Shown here: one piece after another, positions 21,301 through 25,697 of the stretch
How the letters are laid out: the number at the start of each line of letters is the position of its first letter
How positions within the stretch are numbered: position 1 is the first letter of the stretch
Source of the DNA: Hypsibius dujardini
Taxonomy: Eukaryota; Tardigrada; Eutardigrada; Parachela; Hypsibiidae
Direction of reading: 5' to 3'
DNA length: 25,697 bases
Assembly: GCA_001579985.1 (NCBI GenBank)
Contig: LRSR01003935.1
Coordinates: 1 to 25,697, forward strand
Position numbers and translations under genes: made by a program
The notes under the pieces: model-generated
What the model was told of the DNA's origin: nothing
The model's database searches: none
What the model saw: only the letters and a program-made list of their open reading frames with translations

Positions 21301-21741
21301 AACCAACGTACCTGCTTGTATTTTGCGCACTGTACGCGATTTTGGTGGAAATAACATAAGCACATTCCAGAATTCCATCGCCTCCGCCACTGCCGCTGCT
21401 TGCTCCATCCTCCGGAGTACTCTCTAAGGAAACACCATGTATCAGCCTTTTTGAAATACCTTACTTGCATTTTATAACAAATAAAAGCAAGCACCTTTGC
21501 GAGGGACTTTTTGTAGCAAAACCACTCGCATCTGCGGATCAGAAAGGAATTTCCTGGCTGTCTCCACTGAGGTCTTATCGTCAAAGATTCCGGCCACCGA
21601 AACTCCCGCGGGACCATTTCCCAAAACCAATGCGACTGTTTTCCTCAAATACGCCAAGAAGGTCTCCGTGTTGGCCAGAGACACGCTGTCGTCCGGGGGC
21701 GGAGGCGGAAGCCCCGCCACAGGCAGCAGCGGATCCTCCAT
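1724..21741 (-). CDS. DYNC1H1: Cytoplasmic dynein 1 heavy chain, complete, 45 coding exons
   Basis: Motor subunit of cytoplasmic dynein 1, which hydrolyses ATP to walk to microtubule minus ends and carries cargo, nuclei and spindle components. I joined 45 exons, all with GT..AG introns; the sum is 14,055 nt, exactly 4,684 residues plus stop (human about 4,646). The N-terminus [10 protein letters not shown] is preceded in frame by a TAG at 21799-21801. The C-terminus ends [15 protein letters not shown]-loops are found in AAA1, AAA2, AAA3 and AAA4 at about residues 1905, 2230, 2608 and 2950. Colinearity with the animal protein is continuous, with no frameshift or missing exon. Most introns are phase 0 and 59-110 bp; longer ones contain repeats or fold-back elements. 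Exon coordinates are given in the block entries that follow. The axonemal and dynein 2 paralogues are excluded by the near-identical core segments. Confidence 0.97.
2460..2614. mobile_element. Perfect 38-bp-arm hairpin between direct repeats, dynein intron 42
   Basis: Arms 2474-2511 and 2541-2578 are exact inverted repeats of 38 bp. They extend inward by seven more positions with two mismatches, leaving a loop of about 15 bp. Outside them, a 21-bp direct repeat (TACTCATTACGAGAGGGTTG and one more base) occurs at 2460-2480 and 2594-2614 with one mismatch; the left copy overlaps the left arm. The structure occupies about half of the 294-bp intron. It has no coding capacity. A non-autonomous fold-back transposon is the likely source; the family is unknown. 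Confidence 0.7.
3832..3893. repeat. Short repeat cluster in dynein intron 39
   Basis: A unit built of CAGCTCGAAGCTGGAATC with variable ends is repeated about two and a half times between exons 39 and 40. AGCTCGAAGCT within each unit is nearly self-complementary, so each can form a small stem. Confidence 0.75.
5202..5350. repeat. Tandem repeat in dynein intron 36
   Basis: About six units of 22 to 30 bp share CAGGCAGCTAGAAAGAGA followed by GACAGTCAGACATA or GATAGA. The first two units are the longest and almost identical. They make up more than half of the 258-bp intron. On the coding strand the array is pyrimidine-rich (TCTCTTTCTAGCTGC). Confidence 0.85.
5916..6620 (-). other. Dynein AAA5 module, residues about 3485-3698
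   Basis: Exons 6381-6620 and 5916-6317. AAA5 has no nucleotide site and anchors the buttress helices that hold the stalk. Exon 34 begins with the end of CC2 ([11 protein letters not shown]) and reads [18 protein letters not shown]. Exon 35 holds [55 protein letters not shown] and [20 protein letters not shown], among the most conserved stretches of the family. Both introns inside the block are in phase 0. Confidence 0.95.
6733..8214 (-). other. Dynein stalk coiled coil and microtubule-binding domain, residues 3126-3484
   Basis: Exons 7822-8214, 7691-7756 (66 nt), 7498-7585, 7135-7330, 6733-7066. Outbound helix CC1 starts after [20 protein letters not shown] and runs through the charged [20 protein letters not shown] and the short exons 30 and 31. 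The microtubule-binding domain begins near [18 protein letters not shown] and ends near [18 protein letters not shown], with the return helix CC2 in exon 33. Intron 32 uses the donor gtacga: only this choice keeps the frame and gives the same spacing as the animal family (34 residues from NF to RAS). The helix just before YYSNQDY is less basic than expected. Confidence 0.92.
7362..7486. repeat. Tandem repeat in dynein intron 31
   Basis: About six units based on CGCCCAAGGAACACTCTAA, 19 to 22 bp each, some with an added AT at the junction and one with a duplicated GGCCCAAG. They form most of the 167-bp intron next to the stalk exons. Confidence 0.88.
8391..9494 (-). other. Dynein AAA4 module, residues about 2912-3125
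   Basis: Exons 9303-9494, 8882-9142 and 8391-8579. AAA4 is a regulatory nucleotide-binding module next to the stalk. Walker A is GISGFGKTT at residues 2950-2958; it satisfies GxxGxGKT, but the variable position holds Phe where I recall Ala in vertebrates. Walker B is CFILDESNV with Asp3008 and Glu3009. [40 protein letters not shown] and [12 protein letters not shown] follow. Every exon junction here is phase 0. Confidence 0.95.
9602..11090 (-). other. Dynein AAA3 module, residues about 2552-2911
   Basis: Exons 10857-11090, 10347-10521 and 9602-10272. AAA3 is the regulatory nucleotide site that gates coupling between AAA1 and microtubule release. Walker [20 protein letters not shown] begins at residue 2608, and Walker [12 protein letters not shown] lies around 2674-2682. 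[20 protein letters not shown] contains the sensor region. Then VYVDYPG-type [39 protein letters not shown] and [18 protein letters not shown] follow. The split glycine codon across intron 24 restores FGTQR. Intron 23 carries a fold-back element abutting the exon 23 donor. Confidence 0.95.
10611..10855. mobile_element. TA-flanked fold-back element abutting the dynein intron 23 donor
   Basis: Inverted arms 10609-10680 and 10786-10857 match over 72 bp with about nine mismatches, and weaker pairing continues inward. Each end reads TA-CAGTAAGCGACAG, so the element proper is 10613-10853 (241 bp) flanked by TA at 10611-10612 and 10854-10855. No protein is encoded. In the dynein transcript the end at 10855 lies inside the 5' splice site (GAG|gtacagtaag). 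Taking out the element and one TA would leave a 92-bp intron, the normal size in this gene. It looks like a Tc1/mariner-type MITE; that label is inference. Confidence 0.78.
11162..12353 (-). other. Dynein AAA2 module, residues about 2190-2551
   Basis: Exons 11640-12353 and 11162-11533. Walker A reads [13 protein letters not shown] with the motif at about 2230-2238, slightly different from the vertebrate form recalled as GPSGSGKS but still canonical. The Walker B position reads [12 protein letters not shown], in which the hydrolytic glutamate is not in the usual place; this is normal for AAA2, which binds but does not hydrolyse [35 protein letters not shown] and [13 protein letters not shown] are strong family landmarks. 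Between VYGSDETDS and PELR is a short serine/threonine-rich loop, a region variable across species. Confidence 0.95.
12394..12720. repeat. CTGT-rich microsatellite and direct repeat, dynein intron 20
   Basis: A pure CTGT tract (about 7 to 8 copies) at 12439-12469 is followed by an imperfect CTGT/CTAT-rich stretch to about 12720. Two imperfect copies of a segment of roughly 45 bp, starting AGCCATAATACGAT and ending TTGTGTTTAGAT, lie at about 12396-12440 and 12473-12517 and bracket the pure tract. The 407-bp intron is the longest in the dynein gene because of this. Confidence 0.85.
12761..13893 (-). other. Dynein AAA1 main ATPase module, residues about 1867-2189
   Basis: End of exon 18 plus exons 13575-13708 and 12761-13480. 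AAA1 is the principal ATP hydrolysis site. Walker A is GPAGTGKTE at residues 1905-1913, with the first Gly codon split by intron 18. The Walker B segment is [10 protein letters not shown] with Asp1957 and catalytic Glu1958. Sensor-type sequence [20 protein letters not shown] and the tract [14 protein letters not shown] follow. All catalytic residues expected for an active site are present. Exon 20 ends after SLKSHIKK before a 407-bp repeat-filled intron. Confidence 0.95.
14971..15051. mobile_element. Perfect fold-back element, dynein intron 16
   Basis: Two 32-bp exact inverted repeats, 14971-15002 and 15020-15051, are separated by 17 bp. Outer ends read TA-CAGCTGTGCCGCGG, so the element is 14973-15049 (77 bp) with TA on each side. 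It is too small to encode anything. The absence of any mismatch suggests a recent insertion or ongoing correction between arms. The transcript would contain a very stable stem in this intron. Confidence 0.78.
15465..15524. repeat. Three 20-bp units in dynein intron 14
   Basis: Three consecutive 20-bp units (15465-15484, 15485-15504, 15505-15524) of the form ACCGAGAACCCCGTCACATC, with two to four substitutions between copies. Confidence 0.85.
16554..16668. repeat. CAGA-type microsatellite with duplicated flanks, dynein intron 11
   Basis: A GACA/CAGA tract of about 35 bp (16594-16628) is bracketed by two copies of a segment of about 35 bp that contains CATACCGACAGGCACGGAGA (16561-16594 and 16632-16666). 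In the dynein transcript this reads as a CUGU tract, the opposite sense from introns 9 and 20. Confidence 0.85.
18221..18340. repeat. CCGT/CTGT compound microsatellite, dynein intron 9
   Basis: About nine CCGT copies (18221-18256) change directly into about twelve CTGT copies (to about 18304), then imperfect CTGT to 18340. In the dynein transcript this is an ACAG/ACGG tract. The CCGT to CTGT change fits C-to-T substitution within one array. Confidence 0.92.
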
Positions 21742-22652
21742 CAGCGTCTTCTCTCCGTTAGGAAAGTCGATGCAAAAACTTTTTTCAGGGTCGTAATAAT
21801 CCTATCTGAAAGCAAAAACGTTGGATTTAACAGAATATCGTCAAAGTCGAAATCCAAGAAGTGATCGCCGAGACGCGAAAAGCGAGACGGCAGTTCGCTG
21901 ACCGAGCAATCTATCCATCTGGTCGGAAAAAGTCATGAAACTCCCACTCCTACTCGTTTTCTTGGACCTTGGAGAACCGAATAAACAGTACGAGTAGGCA
22001 ACACGAGGTATTCACAAACCTTTTTCCGAGAATGCCGTATTACAGTTGGAACTAGAAAGTTAGCCAAAAAAGAAGATGAAGACCAGAATTAAAAAAGAAA
22101 ATCTGACACATCTGACGAGTGACGATTGCTTTTTGTTGTGGAAAAAATGCAACTACACCGCGATGACAGTGCGAACTGGGTACTGGGTTTAAAACGTTTG
22201 AAAACCTACGCGTAATTCTTAAAGCAATTGGTTTTATTCGGCGTTCTGGACGAGTACCAGTAAAATATTTGCTTGTTTTAAACTCAAACAGTGCGTTTTA
22301 AATGCAATAGCCCCGCCTTAAGTTTGCCTCCGGGGGGATAGGGGTCCAGCATGTTTTGGGGGAATAGAGATTTCTTTCAGCATTTCAGCATTGCACTTTT
22401 GCGAATAGCAAGTTGTAGTTGTAAAACCTCGGTTTGAAAGATCCCTTCTCTTGTCCTAATCCCGATTGTTATTATTATCTCATGATTGAGATTTAGCGAT
22501 AATCTGAGACACCGGAGTTTCGCTCTTGACGTGATAATTCCATTCAAACTCTTGCAGCTTATTTATTTCAGATTTTCCTGTGCGGAGCGTCGCGATTCGT
22601 CCACTCCAGTTCCCCAGCACGCATTCCTCCTTTCTCGCTCCACCCCGCCACC
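21742..22652. promoter_or_regulatory. Shared upstream region of divergent dynein and TIMM10
   Basis: About 0.9 kb separates the two start codons, so promoters of both genes should lie here. On the - strand, TTTCAG at about 21803-21808 looks like a splice acceptor, so dynein probably has a 5' untranslated exon further up; the in-frame TAG follows it. On the + strand, TTATTTATTTCAG ending at about 22571 looks like an acceptor for a TIMM10 leader exon. A pyrimidine-rich stretch (TTCCTCCTTTCTCGCTCC) precedes the TIMM10 ATG. I saw no convincing TATA box. Promoter function is inferred from gene arrangement only. Confidence 0.5.
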
Positions 22653-22940
22653 ATGACCAATGTCCAAGGACTAACCGAGGATCAGCTATCCATTGTTGCT
22701 GAGCTGGAAATTGAGATGATGTCGGATATGTACCACAGAATGACCAATGGGTGCTTCAAGAAATGCCTGCCGTTGCGCTTCAAGGACGCCGACCTGACGA
22801 AAGGCGAGTCCGTGTGTGTGGATCGGTGTGTGGCCAAGTACCTAGAAGTGCACGACCGGATAGGCAAGAAGCTGACGTCCATGTCGATGCAGGACGAACA
22901 GGCAATGAAACAGATCCAAGCGGCCGGAGTGTCGAAATAA
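22653..22940 (+). CDS. TIMM10: Mitochondrial intermembrane-space chaperone Tim10
   Basis: Small Tim protein of 95 residues. With Tim9 it forms the hexameric chaperone that escorts hydrophobic carrier proteins across the intermembrane space to the TIM22 complex. The twin CX3C motif is complete: Cys34-Phe-Lys-Lys-Cys38 and Cys55-Val-Asp-Arg-Cys59, with 16 residues between. [18 protein letters not shown] and [20 protein letters not shown] match Tim10 rather than Tim8, 9 or 13, as does the tail [12 protein letters not shown]. There is no cleavable presequence, as expected for the Mia40 import route. The start is set by GCCACC directly before ATG, a full Kozak context. The coding region has no intron. 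Confidence 0.96.
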   Translation: MTNVQGLTEDQLSIVAELEIEMMSDMYHRMTNGCFKKCLPLRFKDADLTKGESVCVDRCVAKYLEVHDRIGKKLTSMSMQDEQAMKQIQAAGVSK

Positions 22941-23786
22941 TACCTCTTTTGCCGAAGTTTGACGGACGTTTCTACCGTTTGTGCTTTTTAGAGGTTGCAT
23001 TGTGGTTGGTGAAGATTTGTTGCCGTTTTAGTGGTTGAAATAGTTCTGAAAAGCATTTCTACTGTGCTGTACGCCTTTTGACGTTTGTTAACTGTACAAT
23101 CAATGAACCAATCAATCGGTGCATTGTACGTTGCAATTGTATGCTGTGAATGAACCAATCAATCGATACATTGTACGTTGCAATTGTATGCTGTGAATGA
23201 ACCAATCAATCGATGCATTGTACGTTGCAATTGTATGCTGTGAATGAACCAATCAATCGGTGCATTGTACGTTGCAATTGTATGCTGTGAATGAACCAAT
23301 CAATCGATACATTGTACGTTGCAATTGTACGCTGTGAACTTAGTGCGCCTCGGCACGGATTCAGCTGATCAAGCACTCGTTCGTGGAAGGTGGAACCTCA
23401 TCGGACCCCGCGTCAGCTACAGCTTGAGAAATTTTGCTCCTCTACGTAAAAGCGGCGAACCAAGCGATTGATAGAAAATAGAGACCGACGAGAGGTTAAA
23501 TAATACAAGATAGTCCGACGACGAACTAGTGAATTCAGAAATCGTCCAATCAACCAGCTAGTGGCATACTTCCTTAACCTAAAAGACGATTTCCCTACAG
23601 GGAAAGTGCTTAAAATATCTGGCAGGTTTTTACGCTTCAGTTCGTGGCTTCGTGCGTGCAGTTGGATATTTTAGTTTTGAGTGGTTTTATTTTCTGCTTA
23701 TCTCTTTTTTCTTTTTTCATTTTCATCGACAATTGTGCTTTTTATCTGATCTATACAGTTATTCTTATTAGCTGGACTGTTAAAAA
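22941..23786. other. TIMM10 3' flank, tandem array and HYPK 5' flank
   Basis: This 846-bp gap holds the TIMM10 3' untranslated region, the 47-bp array and the region upstream of HYPK. No extra gene was found. TTTCCCTACAGGGAAA at about 23590 is a short perfect stem. A very T-rich stretch lies at 23675-23745, just upstream of the HYPK ATG. No AATAAA was found soon after the TIMM10 stop. Confidence 0.55.
23104..23338. repeat. Five 47-bp tandem units between TIMM10 and HYPK
   Basis: Units start at 23104, 23151, 23198, 23245 and 23292, all exactly 47 bp. Each opens TGAACCAATCAATCG and contains GCATTGTACGTTGCAATTGT. They differ at only a few positions (GGTGC, GATAC or GATGC after AATC; TATG or TACG near the end). 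Variants alternate along the array, which suggests duplication of a two-unit block. There is no spacer diversity, so it is not a CRISPR array. Confidence 0.93.
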
Positions 23787-24671
23787 ATGTCGGATAAATC
23801 GCAGGATGGGAAAATAATGGACCACAACAACAATGCCAAAGGAGACGGCGCATCCGCAACGGAGATTGAAGAGGCCGACGAAGAGCCGCAACAGCAGATG
23901 GACAAAGCCAGTGCTCAAAACGCCGCGGATCTGGAGAAAGTAACCGATGTCAGCGAAGAGAAGGAGTTTTCTCGCGGCGGAAATGCCAGTGCGGTAAGTA
24001 TAATCTCGTAGAAACCGTCAGCTGACATCTTCACTTTTCAAAGAGACATCTTCATTGGTCTTAAATTTTTGTTTTATGTGCTTCCAGTTGTTAAGTAACG
24101 TTGCTTCGGAGCAAGCCAAAACTGCCTCAGCAGGGCCTGTTGTAGTTACTTTGAGGAGGGTGGACATTGATGCGTTGGTTAGTGGAGTCATAGTTTTTCT
24201 TCGATTGACTGGATATAACCAAAGCGTGTCAGTTGATTGATTGCAGGATTGATCGATATGTTTGTCGATTGTTTGCGAAAGATGAATGAACGCGCAACTA
24301 TTTAAATGTATTAGTTGATTGGTTGATCTGCGGAATAAATTCCAGTCCACACACTTACATGTTTTATTGAGTGATTGATTTCCCTCTTTGCCAGTGTGTT
24401 TGCCCTGTTGAAATGGAATAACCTACCTGTATGGGCTTGTCCTTACTAGGTGGAAAACTTCGACATTAAACGGCTCTACGCAGAAAGATTGCTCAAGCGA
24501 AATCATGGCGACATGAAGAAGGCTGTACGAGAGCTGATGTACAGCGGTAATGCAGCTGCTTCTTTTGTTTCGCAAATGAAACCGAATCCCTTGACGAGCT
24601 GATTTGTATTTACACCCAGATCTACTCTTTCCTTGTCTTCTTCTTTAGACTGCGGTTGTGAGGCCGCCTAA
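23787..24671 (+). CDS. HYPK: HYPK, NatA-associated chaperone, four exons
   Basis: Huntingtin-interacting protein K homologue, a ribosome-associated partner and inhibitor of the NatA N-terminal acetyltransferase. Exons join as 23787-23993, 24088-24177, 24450-24546, 24649-24671, giving 138 residues. An acidic, Gln-rich N-terminal part leads to NAADLEKVTDVSEEKEF (about 45-61), very close to the human segment. VVVTLRRVDIDAL at the end of exon 2 joins VENFDIKRLYAERLLKRNHG in exon 3 to form the C-terminal UBA-like (NAC-alpha type) domain. Donors are gtaagt, gttagt and gtaatg. The last intron ends in a strong pyrimidine tract and TTCTTTAG, adding DCGCEAA. If that intron is retained, translation would instead stop at 24600-24602 (149 residues). 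The protein identity is firm; the last exon is less so. Confidence 0.87.
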
Positions 24672-25107
24672 TATGTAGTTCGCTGGTGCTTTTCTTTCTA
24701 CTTTCTTGGTACCGACCGTTTTCTAGTTGCATCTACAGTAAGAACTATCCGTGAAATGAACATTATCCGGTGCTACACTGGTCGGCCTGCGTTCCTGAGA
24801 TCGAGCGGTCTTCCGTTAACAATTCCTTAACGAAGCACAGCCTTTATCGGTTTACTAGATCTTTTCCGTCACGACTGGCAGTTCTTTCATGAAGAATGGG
24901 AGAGGCTACCAACCGTTTGGGATCATCGTACTCGTACGATCATACCCACCGTACCCTGGAGAAATGAAGCTAGGACCTTACAGCATGGCAGGTTTATCAT
25001 CTCCAATTCTTCCCTCGAATACGTGAATTGAAGAGTCTGTCAGTCGTGAGTCGCGAGTCGCGACCAGTCACCAGCACACATCTCTGTCGGAATGGCTTTA
25101 ACTTGAG
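24672..25107. other. Convergent intergenic region, HYPK to the unknown - strand gene
   Basis: This 436-bp stretch should hold both 3' untranslated regions. GTACTCGTACGATCAT and neighbouring bases near 24930 make a short imperfect inverted repeat, and a GAGTCGCGAGTCGCGA repeat lies near 25050. I saw no RNA gene, no long repeat and no further coding frame. Confidence 0.5.
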
Positions 25108-25697
25108 TCAACCGTACGCGAGAGGATATTTTCTTTTTACTTTATTTGTCTTAACATTAGGTTTGGTCACGACCCAGCTGGCCTCAAACACTTGGGCCTT
25201 CGGTACGACCAGCTTCTGATTCGGTCGCACCACCGCATTTTTAGAACTCAGTTTTGCTACATTACTACCGCATATTTTTGCTTTAGACAGAGCGGACACT
25301 AATTTCTTCCGAGCAGTCGACAATCGTGAACTCGATGAAGCCGGTGTCGGCTCTTCTTCCCTGACCAGCTTCTCCGCGAGCTCCTTGTCAGATATCCCGA
25401 AATCCGGAAGGTACTGCCGCCGCGAGACATCCGACACGAGATCCCACTCCGGCATGCTCTGCACATCCGGCAGCTCGAGGAAATCAGCAAAGAGTGCTTT
25501 GAAATCGGCGTTCATGTCTGAGCTTTCCGGCAGTTGAAGCTTCTTCTGTGGTGGCAGTGTCACTGCAGGGACCGTGACTTGTGCCTCGGTCGTAGTCGTA
25601 GTCGGGGACGGGGAGTAGCAGATGGGCGCTTCTGCATAGCCCACAGTAAAAACAGGTTGCGCTGTTGTGCTATCACCGGAAGCTGTGGGTAGGAAAG
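25108..25697 (-). CDS. Unrecognised protein, 5' end beyond the window
   Basis: The frame is open from the window edge to a TGA at 25108-25110, about 195 codons with no stop and no intron needed. No ATG start is visible: the frame enters from outside, and the GTG at 25642-25644 is not a credible eukaryotic start. The N-terminal part seen is rich in Thr, Pro and Ser (low complexity, TTTTT run). A middle block is acidic and hydrophobic (ADFKALFADFLELPDVQ, EWDLVSDVSRRQYLPDFG, ISDKELAEKLVREEEP). The C-terminal third is basic (STARKKLVSALSKAK, NQKLVVPKAQVF, KTNKVKRKYPLAYG), compatible with a nuclear or nucleic-acid-bound protein. No known domain was recognised, and I assign no function. Confidence 0.55.
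   Translation of the reverse strand, partial: FLPTASGDSTTAQPVFTVGYAEAPICYSPSPTTTTTEAQVTVPAVTLPPQKKLQLPESSDMNADFKALFADFLELPDVQSMPEWDLVSDVSRRQYLPDFGISDKELAEKLVREEEPTPASSSSRLSTARKKLVSALSKAKICGSNVAKLSSKNAVVRPNQKLVVPKAQVFEASWVVTKPNVKTNKVKRKYPLAYG

Larger units (their letters stand above)
15870..21741 (-). other. Dynein exons 1-13: tail, residues 1-1391
   Basis: Exons (high to low): 21495-21741, 21312-21423, 20833-21006, 19818-20699, 19618-19756, 19458-19549, 19089-19392, 18701-18991, 18403-18609, 17463-18090, 16704-17320, 16050-16418, 15870-15980. This is the N-terminal dimerisation domain and helical-bundle tail that binds intermediate and light intermediate chains. Conserved landmarks are [16 protein letters not shown] in exon 1, the [11 protein letters not shown] segment in exon 3, [20 protein letters not shown] in exon 4, [20 protein letters not shown] in exon 7, [12 protein letters not shown] in exon 9 and FGPVVIDY-like [15 protein letters not shown] in exon 11. 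Codons split by introns reconstruct conserved residues, for example Glu83 across intron 1 and Lys across introns 3 and 4. Confidence 0.95.

Noticed and set aside
23104-23338. CRISPR-like array
   Set aside because: Units are contiguous with no spacers, in an animal nuclear context.
1-25697. Prokaryotic origin or horizontally acquired island
   Set aside because: Dense spliceosomal introns, Kozak context and four animal-type genes exclude it.

Overview
The window is nuclear DNA of an animal with a compact, intron-rich genome. Five genes sit within 25.7 kb, most introns are about 60-110 bp with GT..AG ends, and all four recognisable proteins are conserved eukaryotic ones. I cannot name the species. 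A small invertebrate such as a tardigrade would fit the compactness, but nothing in the sequence proves it.

Layout from left to right. A theta-class glutathione S-transferase (+ strand, three exons, 27-1156) converges on a complete cytoplasmic dynein 1 heavy chain gene on the - strand (coding 21741 down to 1724). I reconstructed the dynein gene as 45 coding exons joined by 44 introns. The exons sum to 14,055 nt, exactly 4,684 codons plus a stop, close to the human length recalled as about 4,646. Tail, linker, AAA1 to AAA6, stalk, microtubule-binding domain and C-terminal domain all follow in order. Dynein is divergent from TIMM10 (+ strand, intronless coding region, 22653-22940), with about 0.9 kb between the two start codons. 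A five-unit 47-bp tandem repeat follows, then HYPK (+ strand, four exons, 23787-24671). At the right edge is the 3' part of an unrecognised - strand gene (25108 to the window end).

The genes do not form a pathway. They are housekeeping functions: retrograde microtubule transport, mitochondrial inner-membrane protein import, NatA-associated chaperoning and glutathione conjugation. The non-coding DNA is the less ordinary part. Four fold-back elements sit in dynein introns 16, 23 and 42 and between the GST and dynein stop codons. Three of them have TA-flanked CAG termini, like non-autonomous Tc1/mariner-type MITEs. One landed on the TA of a dynein 5' splice site and now supplies bases of that donor. 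Introns also carry minisatellites with unrelated units, long CTGT/ACAG tracts that are complementary between dynein introns 9 and 11, and a dispersed TTGATTGA motif. No RNA gene, CRISPR array, virus or toxin gene was seen.
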